Assembly (NCBI GenBank): GCA_964017185.1
Contig: OZ024875.1
Location: forward strand, 25,553,456 to 25,617,455
DNA length: 64,000 nucleotides
Direction of reading: 5' to 3'
Origin: Rugalucina vietnamica
Lineage: Eukaryota; Mollusca; Bivalvia; Lucinida; Lucinidae
Notes under the pieces: model-generated
Database searches by the model: none
What the model saw: only the letters and a program-made list of their open reading frames with translations
What the model was told of the DNA's origin: nothing
Made by a program: the position numbers and the translations under genes
Shown: piece after piece, positions 33,205 through 46,249 of the stretch
How positions within the stretch are numbered: position 1 is the stretch's first letter
Layout of the letters: the number at the start of each line of letters is the position of its first letter

Positions 33205-33760
33205 TGCACGCACTGGGTATGTTGTTAAGGTTCGAAAAACATTATGTAGGTTTATGCTTTTGAGATAAGCAACAAGACATATGCATATTTCTGTGATTCT
33301 GAAACAGAAGATAAATGAACAATCAAAAAGATGCCTTCATTTACTCTGGCGCCCTTTAAATCAATGCATTAACGTAATTTAACAAGTTCCTGCAGGGATT
33401 TTTTTTTTTCAAAATTTTGGGAAGGGGTCCTAGGGCCTTGCTGAGTTTGGAATTTTCGTATAATTCAAAATTAATAATTATTCTCCACTGACATTGAATC
33501 AATTTTAAATCAATTAATGATACCTTAAAACACTGTGAAACATCATTTCATACAACAGAGTGTGAATTTTACAATGTATGGAAATGTTGAACATTGGGAA
33601 TTTTTCTCTTCAGATTGGGAAAAAGTCAGCTAAATTCCATTGGGAATAGGCCCTAGTGCCTTATTCCGGCCCCTGAGACACCCGAAAAAATCACTGTCGT
33701 CTTCAGATTTTTCAATGGTTTTCCCGTCGATTTTCTCTGTGGTAGACTACACGTTTCGTT
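33205..33760. other. no recognised feature
   Basis: AT-rich, no coding or repeat support. Confidence 0.5.
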
Positions 33761-33900
33761 TTTTTTTTTTTTTTTTTTTTTTTGTTTTTTTTTTTTTTTT
33801 TTTTTTTTTTTTGAACAAAATGTTCATTGAACAAAATGTTCACTGCAGGACGCACATGCATCGCCTATGTTCACTGCAGGACGCACATGCATCGCCTATC
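33760..33900. repeat. poly(T) tract and two short tandem duplications
   Basis: About 50 T with one G, then GAACAAAATGTTCA twice (itself palindromic), then a 31-bp unit containing CACTGCAGGACGCACATGCA twice. Confidence 0.9.
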
Positions 33901-34022
33901 TTCTTGTGCAGTGGCTCGCGTATAAAGCGCGCGACTTTGGATCTGCGACTTTGACGTCAGAATTCGCGCGATTCAAAATGGCGGACAGGGTAAAACATAC
34001 AACGTATGCTGAGACAATTTAA

Positions 34023-35635
34023 GGTAAAGAACCATAAAAATGCTGATCCATAGAATTTTTTTATTTTTTGATATGTTCTAGAAAACATTTATATCTATCG
34101 ATTCGTGTAATATAAAAACATGGTTACCAGGTTGCTCTCCCCTAAAATGGCTAAAAATGCCGTTATTTGTACGTGACGTAATTGGAAAGTAATAAAAACG
34201 TGTCACTTTTTTGCAAATGAGCGCCGTTTACAAGAGAACTAATCCATAGATTTTTTTAAAAAACTAAATATTGTTTCGTTTTTATTTTGTGAGTCAAAAA
34301 GTAAAATAAAAGTCCTTGACTACCAGGTTGGTTTGGACGCTATTTGTCAACGAATGAAGACAGGTAAGCTAAAAATCTTAATTTTCCGTAAGTGACGTTG
34401 ACGTCATAAGGATGGCGCATTTTGACATTTCGGACGTGTTTCATAAGAGTTCGGCATTTGGTTTATAAGAATGAGCTTTAAGTGGCAAATAATTTAAGAT
34501 CATTAACATGTGCTTGTATCTCAATGAGTAATTTTTAACTTGAATGACCTTTCAACAGTCATATCACGTACGTTGAATGGTTCAAATCCGGCCAAAGTTC
34601 AGCAGTATGTATAGAAGTACTGTTAAAAATCTTTGACCCTAAATTTCAATCAAACGCGTTTGTTTGCTTGAATTGATGCTTAACATCCCAATCGTCAGCA
34701 ATGATCATGCCGGGACGTTGCCTCCATTTTATGGGACTTTCACCCAAAATTAGGATGTCAAAATTAGGGCTTGAAATATAACCACCAAACTAAGCCAATA
34801 TGGATGGTTTGACTTGAAATCACTTTTCCTGGGCAGGCTCACACCTTAACCTGGTTAACCAGTAATCAGATGACATTCAATCAAACTTATTCAATTATTC
34901 AGCATAAATATCATTTCATCAAACGCGCAATGCATGCGATGTAATGTCTGTCTTTCTGTACAAACCATTGCTTGTAACGTATATAATGTGTCTGTTATAG
35001 TTTTATTATCTCCCTTGCGTGATACATGTAATTACAAACGAATGTGTGGCAAAAAAAAAAAATAAAATGAAAAAAATAAAACACACACAAAAAAAAAAAA
35101 ACGGGAGATTCCCGAGAAAATCCATCCGGCACACCCGCAAGCAGAATTTGGCTAGTATCACATGACTGATGTGGGGCTCGAACCAACACCAGACACAGCG
35201 GTGAGAAGATCGCGTAAATGAAATCAGCGCTCTCAACCACTCGATCATCGACCATGGGTCGCTGGATACAGTTTTGTCAGATGATTATGTTTGATATAAT
35301 ACATTTATGTCACCAGTTTTATAGGCCTACTATAATCCGAAAGCACACGCTCGTAATCTTAAATTAAGAAATATGCATAAAATTGGAAATGGCATTCGAC
35401 TATCGCCGTTACTTTTTTCTTGACCTTTTTTTCTCTCTCATTATAATGCGTATGTTCGTAAATTCACAATAAAAGCGATCCGTTTCTTTACTTCTGTCGA
35501 TACTTACCTTGTGTTCGGACCGCACACCTAAAGCCGGCGCCATCTTGAAAACGACGTCATTGGCGCGACGTTATGGCATTTCGTCCTTCGCGACGCACGG
35601 ACCTTTAAGCGCCACGGTTTTTATGGTTCTTTACC
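34023..35635. mobile_element. 1.6-kb TTAA-flanked DNA transposon, nonautonomous
   Basis: Perfect 18-bp terminal inverted repeats GGTAAAGAACCATAAAAA, each bordered outside by TTAA (34019-34022 and 35636-35639). TTAA target duplications are typical of piggyBac and Kolobok elements. No transposase is present. A SINE lies inside at 35100-35260. Confidence 0.85.
35100..35260 (-). mobile_element. tRNA-derived SINE inside the TTAA element
   Basis: Minus strand reads GATCGAGTGGTTGAGAGCGC (A-box) and TTGGTTCGAGCCCC (B-box) with a long variable-arm-like spacing, then a body ending in an A-rich/T-rich stretch. The A-box resembles that of class II tRNAs. Confidence 0.65.
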
Positions 35636-35726
35636 TTAACTGCAAATATTAATACTTAGAGGAAACCCGAGGTAAAAATAAAGTGACGCCGTTGTTTATA
35701 GATGTGTAACTGTACAAAACGCTAAT

Positions 35727-36196
35727 TCTAACACACCTCGCCTATATAGCCAATGGTAAAAAAACGTGTTATATTGTGCAACAATTTCACTGGGCGAATA
35801 AGCGTGACGTTACTTTGCGGCATTTGTGACGTCAGCTATCCCACAAAGCAGCATTAGACGGTGAAACGTCGTTTTAGCGCACAACAAACGTAATAAGCGT
35901 GTGTAAATACCAGCATTACAGTCAAATATTTGGCGGGATATCTGCAATGCAATGGCGGAAAGCTGAACGATATCGACGGTTTCAGCAACATTTATTCCGT
36001 TTATTGTGTGTTAGAATCGAAATAGATCAGCTCAAGTGCGTGAATTGTTGAGTAATAATTCACTGTTTGTCGGTCAGTTGTAAGAAGATAAATCACTCGC
36101 GCTACGCGCTCGTGATTTGATCTTCTTTACAACTGACCTCCAAACAGTGAATTATTACTCAACAATTCACTGCTAGAGCTGATCTATTTCTTAAAT
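35727..36196 (-). mobile_element. palindromic repeat family, copy P1
   Basis: Two joined parts. 35727-36018 is bounded by TTCTAACACACC and GTGTGTTAGAATCG. 36018-36192 is a near-perfect palindrome of about 85-bp arms centred near 36106 on CACTCGCGCTACGCGCTCGTG, with GATCAGCTC and GAGCTGATC at its outer ends. The same unit recurs in opposite orientation at 48066-48996. Noncoding. Confidence 0.85.
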
Positions 36197-36329
36197 ATGA
36201 ACGCTGGATTGTATTTCTTTACCGGACGCCCTCGACAATTTGGGCATGCATCTCATGTCCTTTCAGCGGTGGAGAGAAACGGAGAGTAACGTAATCGCCG
36301 AAAGGTCATGAGGCTCAGGTCAAGTTCGG

Positions 36330-36641
36330 ATGGGGGAGAAATTAGTCCCTTGAACGCACGAGTGAAGCGAACTTGGACACACAGTCATTGGACATTTCAG
36401 CAGAGGAGACAAGTGAATCAGGGAGGTCATTCCAGTCCCTGATAGTCTGTGGAAAGAAACTACTTTTGTACGCTTCTTTGCTAGCTGAAGGTATCTGAAA
36501 AGCCAAAGAGTGTTGATTTCTACAACGCCTATTCTTTGGGATAAGGTCATCTGTGGGTATTCTGGCTTTACCCTTTAGACCTTTGTATAGCAATATAAGT
36601 TCTATTGTCCCAGGATGCCAAATAAAAAAATGTTCATACAA
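36330..36641 (-). pseudogene. LINE reverse transcriptase C-terminus
   Basis: About 100 codons on the minus strand with RRCRNQHSLAFQIP, SFFPQTIRDWNDLPD and a terminal VSKFASLVRSRD. The FFPxTIxxWNxLP motif marks the C-terminal end of many CR1/jockey-type LINE proteins. The catalytic domain is missing, so this is a 5'-truncated remnant. Sequence after its stop resembles the 3' ends at 17930 and 19975, so all three belong to one family. Confidence 0.75.
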
Positions 36642-38145
36642 TCACAATGCAAAACAGTGCAGAGAAGTATAAAGCATTTGCGAAAAGTTTTAACTTGTCA
36701 TTCGTTTTGTTCGACTTCACTGACTCTGTTAAATAAACTGATCATCGAGCAGATAGAAACTTACAAATATCAGCTACTTCAAGCATCAATATGCTTCAAG
36801 CTGACATAAAATGTATGATATTCCATAAAAAGAGCTACTCGGCCATGTGTTATTTCCGGTCAAAATGAAAGTAGAAAACGAACCACAAACGATACAAACG
36901 ATTTTCTGCCTGTTTAAACACACCCTTATAGTTAGAGCCCCAGCCATCAGAAAAATGGTAATAGGTGGTCGGAAAGTAGCAGAAATTTCATTCATACCCT
37001 CTTATAGAGGAACCCACTGGAAGCTTGAAAACCAATGTTTGGTCAATTTTAAGTCTTGCAAAAGTGTTTAAATTATGGGATGTATACTGCTACGCATGAC
37101 ATTCTATAATGCGATTCTCAAATATGAGGGTGTACATACAAAATTGGTCATATCCACGCTGTTACTTATCCAACATCACTGAACCTGGTCTCATTTTAAA
37201 GCTTAGACATAGCCCTTTTATTCTATGATAAGAAATGCAAGTCATCTCATTTTCATATTCATGATTTTTAATGAAAACATTAAAATGACAAAAAAAAAAA
37301 ACATTAAAATTCCATAAATAAACTAATTTCAGGTCCATACTACCACTGTGATGCTTTGTTATTGAGCCAGTAGTATCATATGACAAACGTATTGATGTCA
37401 AGGGCCTAAATGAAAATTATCTCATTTGCATATTCATGAATTTTAATGAAAATGCCAAAAATCGAGAAAAAAACAAGGGAAAAACTATAGCCATTGCAAG
37501 GTTTTGGGTGCGCTGTAAGATCTATCTTGCATCCCTGGGACCATACTATAGTTGGTCTGATAGTGATGCATGGACCTAGCAATAAAACCTTCATACCTAA
37601 TATTCAAATCACTGAATTTGCTTATTCATGAAAATTAACAAAAATATACCCCATTAGAAATCGGGAACAAATCATGGAAAAATTGGGGTTGTATGTATAA
37701 AATCATGTGTTCCAGAGCTGTTAATAAATCCAGGATACGGAAAGCATTATCAAATGACTGCTATGGGAATGTACTATGATCCTAAAGTAGGATATAAGAA
37801 TAATCTGATTTTCAATTTCATGAATTTTAATGAAAACTTAAAAAATTGGAGAGAAAAAGTGAAAAAATTAAACGGGAAAACCTACAAAATGACTTGTACC
37901 CCGCCAATCAAAAGCCCTATAGTGCTGAAAATGACATTCAATTGTTGCTAGAGCAATATTATACCATCCTGTACCACAATATATAAGTATATAGTTTTAA
38001 GAATATTAGCAAAACCTTCCGAATTTAGAGAAAAAATACGGATACAACTATGGAGGTGTACAGTGTACATAGAAAAACGCATGTATCTTGGTTACTGATA
38101 GACCTAGAGAGCTATAATTGGTATCAAATGATTGCTAAAACTGTG

Positions 38146-38795
38146 TTTTAGCTCACCTGCACGAAGTGCACAGAGCTATTGTTGTCACCTCAGTCGTCCC
38201 CGTTTACGTTTACGTGTACGTTTACGTGTACGTCCGCGTCCGCGTCACACTTTCGGTTAAAGTTTTTAGAAGTCTATATCTCTTGAACATGTAGATGTAT
38301 CAAGTTGATACTTTGCATATTGGTAGATATTGGTCTGAAGTTTTATGCAGTACCACCATGACCCATTCTGGGTGATCTTGAGGTCAAGGTCACAGACTTA
38401 GAAATTTTATGTTAAAGTTTTTCATTAAAATTTTTAGAAGTCTATATCCATTGAACATGTTTATGGATCAAGTTGATACTTTGCATGTTTGAAGATATTG
38501 GTCTGAAGTTTTATGGAGTACCATCATGACCCACCCTGGGTGACCGTGAGGTCAAGGTCACACATTTAGATTTTTTTTTGTTGAAGTTTTTCATTAAAGT
38601 TGTTAGAAGTCTATATCTCTTGAACATGTTGATGGATCAAGTTGATACTTTGCATGTTTGTAGATATTGGTCTGAAATTTTATGCTTTTACGACCCACCT
38701 GAGCGACCTTGAGGTCAAGGTCATGGGTCATAGATTTTGATAAATTTAGTGGCAAAGCACAAGTCAGGCGAGCTACGCTGTCCTGTGACAGCTCT
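38146..38795 (+). mobile_element. modular tandem element inserted in the F2 arm
   Basis: Starts TTTTAGCTCACCTGCACGAA with hairpin GCACGAAGTGC, then a CGTTTACGTGTACG minisatellite and three units of about 165 bp with TTAGAAGTCTATATC, GATCAAGTTGATACTTTGCA and GACCTTGAGGTCAAGGTC or close variants. Ends near CCTGTGACAGCTC. The start is mirrored at 16609-16690. Confidence 0.75.
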
Positions 38796-39078
38796 TATAT
38801 GAATATGTTATCTCATATGTAAATCATAAGCTATTTTGTTTTGTATGGATATTAATGAGATCTTTATAAATAAGACAAAAAGCAGGAAAAATGAAGAGGT
38901 ACACAAACAAAATTGTGTACATCTTGACTGCCAAGAGCCATAGAGAACTTAAAATGGCATCAATTTATTGGTAGGACACTGTTTTATTGCCATGCTTTTA
39001 GATAAAAAGTCTTAAGCTTCACCTTAAGCTTAAAGCCGCACTCTTACAAAGAAAACAAGAAGACATTGTTTTGCACAT

Positions 39079-39122
39079 AGCGAGATTTATGCGTAGAGCA
39101 CATAGCGAGATTTATGCGTGAA
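39079..39122. repeat. short tandem duplication
   Basis: CATAGCGAGATTTATGCGT occurs twice in direct succession. Confidence 0.85.
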
Positions 39123-41665
39123 AACAGCAGCACGTACATGATGGACGCAAAAAACAATTCATAACGTACTTGTACAAAACCAATAAACAATGTATACCAA
39201 ATCTACATACATATCACTTGCAAGTATAAAATTTCTTATTTAGATCAGTTTGATATATTATTACTTGTTAGACCGTACTGCTTTTTCGAGCTGCGAGCGG
39301 GCTACCCAACCCTACTCCAGTGGAGGAGGAGGTAGGTTTATCCAGGCTCAAGACCAGCAAGACCGTTCGCACCGACTTATATCTGCCTTCAAAACGCTTG
39401 TATATACACATAATACACATAAAACAAATTAATAGTGTATTATACAAAATTATTAGAAATATATTATATATGCATACAAGATCAAGCTACAAATTCTTAA
39501 GTCGGTGCTCCCGTCTTATGAGTGTTTTCTCACTCCATTTTTGAATATTTTGCAAAATTAAAAAATTTAAACGAAAACCAACGTTGACAGTAGAGAATCT
39601 CGCGTAGAATTGCTTGACCAACGCCCTAAATCACTATTTATATCGTCTCTGCACCTGACATAGCTCTACTCACTAATCTCGCTAACCTGTTTGACCGGTT
39701 CTGTTAAGACATAAATTTCCCCGCTAAACGTCGTAACGCGGGAAATTATTAAAGCATGCTTGCTGGCAATAAAGATTTAATAAATTATGTTGGAGCACAA
39801 TCTTCAATTTTCTGTTATTTCCACATTTTTTCAAAATCTTGTGTAAGATTCAGAAAATGCTATAGCATATGCTTAAGCTATCAGACCATGTGGCAATAAT
39901 GCATTGTCTTAGCATTCTATTGGTACTATTTTCAGTTCTCTAAGGATATTGGCAGCTGAGATATAAGCGGTTTTGTTGATGTACCCCTTCATTTTTCATT
40001 GTTTTTTCTTTTATTCATAAAGAACCTATTAATATCCATACAACAAAAATAGCTGATTATCTATTTTTCAGATTACGTAGTTATGGAACAATGTCATAGC
40101 AATCATTTGATACCAATTATAGCTCTCTAGTCTATGAGTAGCCAAGATGCATGTGATTTTCTATGTATACCGCCCTAACTTTTCCATAATTTTCCTCTAA
40201 ATTGGAAAGGTTTTGTTAATATTCATACAGCAAAAAATCGAATGACTCGTATATTGTATTACAGGATGGCATAGTTTAGCCCTAGCAACTATTTGATGCC
40301 ATTTTCAGCATGTTTAGGATTTTGATTGCCAAGATACAAGCCATTTTGTAAGTTTACCAGTTTCATTTTTCCTTTTTTCATTCCTGTGTCTTGAGTTTTC
40401 ATTATAATTCATGAAATTGAAAATCAGATCATTATTATATCAGACTCGATGGACATAGTACATTGACATAGCATTCATTTGATACTTTTTACAGCATCCT
40501 GAGTTTGTTACCAGCTATGATACAAGTGATTTTGTATATCTACTGCTATTTTTCCAAGAGTTGTCACCGATTACTTATGTATTTTATTAATTTTCATGAA
40601 TAAGCAAATTCAACAATTTGAATAATAGGTATTAAAGATAAATTGCTTGGTCCATGCATCACTATCAGACCAATTATAGTATTCTACAGCGTACGATTGT
40701 CGGTATATGTATTTTTTTGTGAGCACCCTATTCATTAGAGTCACACTATGGGTAGGTGTGGAAACTATTTAATTTTACATCATGTAAATGTGTTCAGTGT
40801 TGAGGACAATATTTTATGGCATCTATAAGGCAATACCTCTGACTACACTGGCAGCCATGAGAATTGAGCTCAGGGATGCAAGATAGATCTTATTACCCAT
40901 CCAATACCTTGCAATGGCTACAATTTTTTCCCTCGATTTTTGAAAATTGCATTAATATTCATGAATATGCAAATGAGATAATCTTATTATCTTATTTAGG
41001 CCCATGACATCAACACATTTGTCATATGATATTACTGGCTCAATAACAAAGTGTCACATTGATAGTTTGGTCCTGAAATAGAATATTAATGCTTTTTAAC
41101 CATTTTAACGTTTTCATTAAAATTCGTGAATATGCAAATTAGATAACTTGCAATACTTGCCATTGGTTGAAAGGGCTATGTCTTAAGCTTTAAAATGAGA
41201 CCAGCTTCAGTGGTCTAGGATAAGTAACAGCGGGTATATGACCAGTTTCATATGTACACCCCCATGCTTAAGAATCATGCTACTGGTTGCCATGGAAACC
41301 ATGCATTTTTTCATAGCGCAAAAGAGTTTATCTTTGACGACAATATTCTTTGCATTTCTGGGGTCCCAATGAATGATTTGACACCCTTGAAAGATTGTCA
41401 TGGAGGTGATGTGCATGGGAGGTCAAATTAGCCCCTGGGATACCTGGAAATAAATGTCCTTAATGTCGCTGTTCAAACAAGTTAGGGTACTTCATTTCCA
41501 CCAAAAATAAAAGTACTTTTGCAAGACCGAAAAAAATTAAAACATTGGTTTTCATACTTCCCAAAGACAGTACTTACCAACTATACCAAGGAAATTTCTG
41601 CTTAACAGGTGGCCACCAAAAGTGATTTTTTGATGGCTTTTCTCTGTCTGGGGCTTTAGCTATTA

Positions 41666-42690
41666 ACCAAGGCTGAGGTAGTGACCTAAAGTAGTGAATG
41701 AAAAATAAATGGGCCAATTAAGAAAATTAGCCAGATACTGATTTCACTTCTTTCGACCACTCTATTGACGTATTGTCAATTTAGCGTATCAACAGTAAAC
41801 CATTCAGATTCAGAATAAACTGTATAATGTGGTAAACTTGTTGAATTGACATCGAAGAAAACTTAGTTAATCATAATGTCATTACAAGCCATTTCTGAAT
41901 AAAATCGGAAATCATGTTGTTACGTTATAGTGCAGGTCACAGCAGCTTGACACACATTCTTCACATCAGTTGTGCATTTGATTGGTCGACAGAGCCGTAG
42001 GTGACTTAACGAAACCAGGTCAAACACAAATCGAGACCCAAATCTAACGTTTTATACCCTCGTTTGCGAAAAACTCACTAAACATGCAAAGAAAAATTTA
42101 CTCACCGCACGTCAGTCCAATAAACACACAAATTCGCCAATTAAAAGCACGAAATTTCCGACGAGGATAAGCTATGGAATCATCGACTCGATAAAACAAA
42201 ATGGCGACGTAAGTCAAGCTGGTCATGAATCAAAAACCCAACTGATTGGTTCCCCGCAGCAGGTATTGAAACCCATTGTTAAATTATTGAAACGAGTACC
42301 AGAGGGCTCTCTATGGCGTAATTTTGGACTGATCCATTTAAAAGGGGACAATAGGTTATTTTAACTGTATTTCAATACATCAAATAACGAATTCATAGTG
42401 ACTAACCATAATAACATCCTACAAAATAACAATATAAAGCTGCTCCGACATTATAGTTCTCTATCTTTTTCGAATTTTATTAAAATAAACAGCTAGTCAA
42501 ATCTAAACACCCACCAAGAAGATACCAATCGAATTTTGATTATAAGATTAGGCACTATAAGACTAATTCTTTAAATAATTATTCTATTAATTAATCTAGA
42601 GAATTATTTATATTTTGAATAATTATAACAGTAATAATTAACGCCTAGAAAATTGTGTTTTATTAATTCCCTGTGGAATATATAAACAAA
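41666..42690. other. no recognised feature
   Basis: AT-rich unique DNA, no coding support. Confidence 0.5.
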
Positions 42691-42699
42691 TCTAGTGAT

Positions 42700-42903
42700 A
42701 AAATGTTATTTGAAGGAAATGGGCAAAAGGACAGAATATTAATGATCCTGAAAATGGACAATATTAAAAGCGTTTGACCCCAGGAGGTTCATCTGTCCCC
42801 GCCCTGGGGCTATATACTTGTACATGACCATAATATTCAAACATGTTTATTGGTGTATATATCAGGTCTCAGGTAAGCGTTTACAGCACCATTGGTCCTC
42901 TGG
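42700..42903 (-). repeat. terminal fragment of GCTCACCTGAG-family element
   Basis: Carries GACAGAATATTAATGAT, CCCCGCCCTGGGGC and the end TCTCAGGTAAGCGTTTACAG followed by CACCATTGGTCCTCTGGTTT, matching the right end of 55951-57402. Confidence 0.7.
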
Positions 42904-43129
42904 TTTATCTTAAGACAGGTCACCATCAACGTGCCAGGCAGTGGTTGTCTTATAATGCTATTAAGCGCTACGCAAGGTATAGCCGCTGGTAGCATGGCAC
43001 CTATGGCACGGCGTGGCAGGGGCGCGACTCCACTTCTCCCTCCTGAAGCGGACGCTCTCCGACAAATGGTTCAGAAACTCGCACCGACAACAAAGCTCAT
43101 ATGATACACAGACTGTTGGAGGACATATA

Positions 43130-43854
43130 CTGAGTTCCACAGCCAAACGCAACTTTATTTTTTTCCTCTCTTCTTTTAAATTGGTCAATTATATGAAAAT
43201 TTTTGTGGCCCATCATCATTAAAATGACTCGAAAAGTTTTGTGTGTTATCAAATCTGAGATTTTAGTGCGCATGCGCGGGAACACACCCCAGGGTACGAA
43301 ACTGCATTTTCCGTGACCCCGCGCGCTCGGTTTCGATTTTTTTTCAAAACAAATCACACGGTTCAAATCTTTGACGATCGTCCGATGAGTGTATGACAAT
43401 ACCCGGTTCAACGCCAGAAATTGGCATTGATTTTCAGTACCAGAAAAATGCTTGTTTTTAGGCGTTCAACGTCACTTGGTCACATGGTCGACGTCAATGC
43501 AGATGTCAACCATATGTTTTATTTTGTGTTGGCAACTTAGCCTTATTGAATAAAATGCATTGCAGCTATCGGAAAGTCGTTTTTCAATGTGTTTCGTTGC
43601 ATGAGATTAGGGTGGTTTGCACAGTTTAGCAAGAAATTCATTATAATCGCTGATTTCCTTCATTTTTCAAAATGACCCCTTCGCCAGTTTTTACGCAATT
43701 GTAGGCGAACGAAAAAAAGTCTGACGGCTGATTTTCACAGGTTGTCTTTGAAAATGGTTTGACTACATAATATTCGGAATTTCGGATGAATCGACTGAAA
43801 CCAAAAACAGTTATTTAAAATTTAATGACGAGTTGCGTTGGCTGTGGAACTCAG
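43130..43854. mobile_element. 725-bp TA-flanked nonautonomous DNA transposon
   Basis: Terminal repeats CTGAGTTCCACAGCCAAACG (left) and the complement of GTTGCGTTGGCTGTGGAACT (right), each bordered by TA. The TA duplication suggests a Tc1/mariner-like mover. The frames inside show no transposase. Confidence 0.75.
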
Positions 43855-43886
43855 TATAGTTTGTGATTAAGTCTTTGAACATCATG

Positions 43887-45868
43887 CAGGCCTCCTAGCG
43901 AAACCTATAAAACCTGTAAAAACCTATTATTTTATTGTCAAATTAGTAAAAACCTATATAACCTTTATTTTGCCCCCAAAATGGCTAAAAACCTATAAAT
44001 AACCTATATTTTTCAACAAAAACCTATAATTTTTGCAGAAAAGCAAGATGAATTATTTTAAGACCAGTGTTTGTTTTTTCTGGTGCTTGTAAATGTTTCG
44101 AAGATGCATTCTTTGAACAGCTGTTCATGATTTTGTTTTTCTTTTGAGTTTTGCAGTCTATGCTGCTCAGACAGGTATATTCATTTTATTTTGGTTGCAA
44201 TATCAATTCACGATAATGAAGCTCCAGGATTTGGAAGAAAGCAGCTTTCTTTCAAAATCTGCTCAAGTCATATCTGTTAGAGACTCCAGGCTTATTAATA
44301 AACATTACTATTGTTTATGAGCACACTGTTCGCGCAACGTCGGCGTTTAGCATGTACATAGTACGCGTAGTTTTTAATGTCGTTTTGTTTTGATTTCTCA
44401 ATGACGTTGCAAGCTGTAGAATCTTATTCTTCTTGTTTCTGCATAATTAAGTCCTAATACGGGTATGCATATTGTTCATTTTTATTTTAAAGGAAGTTTT
44501 GTTGCAATTGATAAACCCAAATTCATGTATAAGGTTAATTATATGTGAAAACGTTTATTTCGCTGTTGATGACGTCGCATATATATACGCGACGTCAGTG
44601 CAACGTTTGGCGTTAAAACGAAAAGGGCGGGAATATTGAACGTTTTTTTCTCTATATCTTCTAACGCAATCCGGTGACCCCCACTTTTTATTTCAATTTT
44701 TAAATGGTCATCACGTTTCCTATTTGTTGGTATAATTTAATCAAAATCATATGCGTAGTATAGGAGATATCGCAAAAATACGTACTTTTTCCAGGTTTGA
44801 AAAGATGGCGGGAAAGTTAATTTTGCATGTAATCTCCTCATTTTAAGAGCAAATAGTATCAAAATGTAAGAAAATAACACTCATCGTGTGTTTAAGTTGT
44901 TTTTGCAGTGATAACATATATATTAAAACACATGTCCGCTACGAATGCGGTTTTCTGAAATGCACGAGAAACATCCAAAAAGTTCTGATACCATGGAAAC
45001 GAGGGCGGTGACTCCCAACTTTTATTTCGATTTTAGTCCAAGGATACACTTATCTTGAAGCATAGGAAGTTTCATGAAAATCATATGCGGGAATTAAATA
45101 GTAATGTTTCCCTTTAAGCAGAAAATTTTTAATTCATATAAAAATGGGTTATCGTTATTGAACGATAAGGGGACACACAGGCTTACATTTCTTTCAGACC
45201 AAGGTGGCGATACACATACAGCTTCACAATATTTCACATAATTAGAAATGTATACAGACAATGAGTTTGTCATTTACATGTTTTCTGAACTTGAAAAAAA
45301 AGCAGGGTTTATTTTGTAAAATCATCTTCCTCTCTGGAATGCCCTCCGAAAGCTTGAAATCTATTTCATTTTCACAAAATTTTCCTCGAAAGGCTCGCTC
45401 GTTCAAAGATTTCCAAGTAGTAAATTTGTGCTCTTTCTCCAGATATTAAAGCCCAATGTTTCATGAAATCTGACTGTTTTATGATCTAAAAAATACACCA
45501 TTTTTGCAAAATTCTCGTTCAAAGAAAGCAAAGGGGTCTGTACTCTTTGTTTACAAATTAAACCCGTTTTCTGTGAAAATTATCAGGTTTTATTTTGTAA
45601 AATTCTCTCTAGAAATAAATCTGATAGCATGAGAATTATTTCATTCCTCACAAAATTTTCTCGCTCATGTGTGGGCTTTCTCATTCTTTTGTTATAGTAA
45701 CTCTTGAGCGCCGGCCTGATTAGCTGCTAAAATTATGACGGACGTGAGAAAAAAAGACCTTAAAATAGCCTATATTTTTGGTGAAAAACCTATAAAAGAA
45801 CCTATAATTTGATTAAAAGGAACCTGTATAAAACCCTATATTTTTCAAGTGGGCTACTAGGAGGCCTG
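43887..45868. mobile_element. 2-kb hAT-like nonautonomous element
   Basis: Terminal repeats CAGGCCTCCTAG and CTAGGAGGCCTG. Many copies of AAACCTATA-type motifs cluster just inside both ends (43903-44035 and 45775-45840), as expected for subterminal transposase-binding repeats. CAG ends fit hAT; a clean 8-bp target duplication is not visible. No transposase gene; the interior is AT-rich without supported coding. Confidence 0.65.
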
Positions 45869-45969
45869 AACATGGTTTCGGGTCTAGAGCATGGATTTCG
45901 AGATGGACTGATATTTGTATTATACTGCGTTCCAATATTGGTGATAGGGTACGTTCAGGGCTAGCACAC

Positions 45970-46035
45970 TTCACACTCATCTTTGCTTGTATAATGGTAG
46001 AAAGTTCACACTCATCTTTGCTTGTTTAATGGTAG
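45970..46035. repeat. tandem duplication of about 39 bp
   Basis: TTCACACTCATCTTTGCTTG plus TAATGGTAG occurs twice. Confidence 0.85.
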
Positions 46036-46249
46036 TTACTGTCCCCTTAGGTGCCTTATCTTGTTGCGAGCTAGGAGTTATTCTTCTGGACAGATTCGCA
46101 TCACATTCGGACATGAACCGAGCAACAGATAAAGTGGCAATTTGGAATCTGGAGTACCGAATCATGTGGGTATCGCCCGTACCGCAAGATGATCTCACAT
46201 GGGTGTGTTCATGCAAACACTTCTATCTAGCACACACATAGCTCATAAA

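Larger units (their letters stand above)
36930..41665. repeat. large foldback element F2 (arms about 2 kb)
   Basis: Outer ends: TTAGAGCCCCAG (36931 on) faces CTGGGGCTTTAG (41649 on). Nested inside, GGTGTACATACAAAATTGGTCAT with GCTGTTACTTATCC (37130-37170) faces its complement near 41220-41265, and TCTCATTTTAAAGCTTA (37189 on) faces 41185-41205. Arms contain about 180-bp units related to those of F1 (37620-38145 and 38800-39000 left; 39840-40650 right). The centre (39060-39780) is unrelated sequence, and a modular element is inserted at 38146-38795. A third of the left-arm text also resembles the right arm of F1. Confidence 0.75.

Noticed and set aside
33700..33954. 104-codon frame with a long Phe run
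   Set aside because: Translation of a poly(T) tract.
45987..46241. 84-codon frame with a signal-peptide-like start
   Set aside because: Its first codon is TTG, it overlaps a 39-bp tandem duplication, and it has no cysteine pattern of a known secreted peptide.
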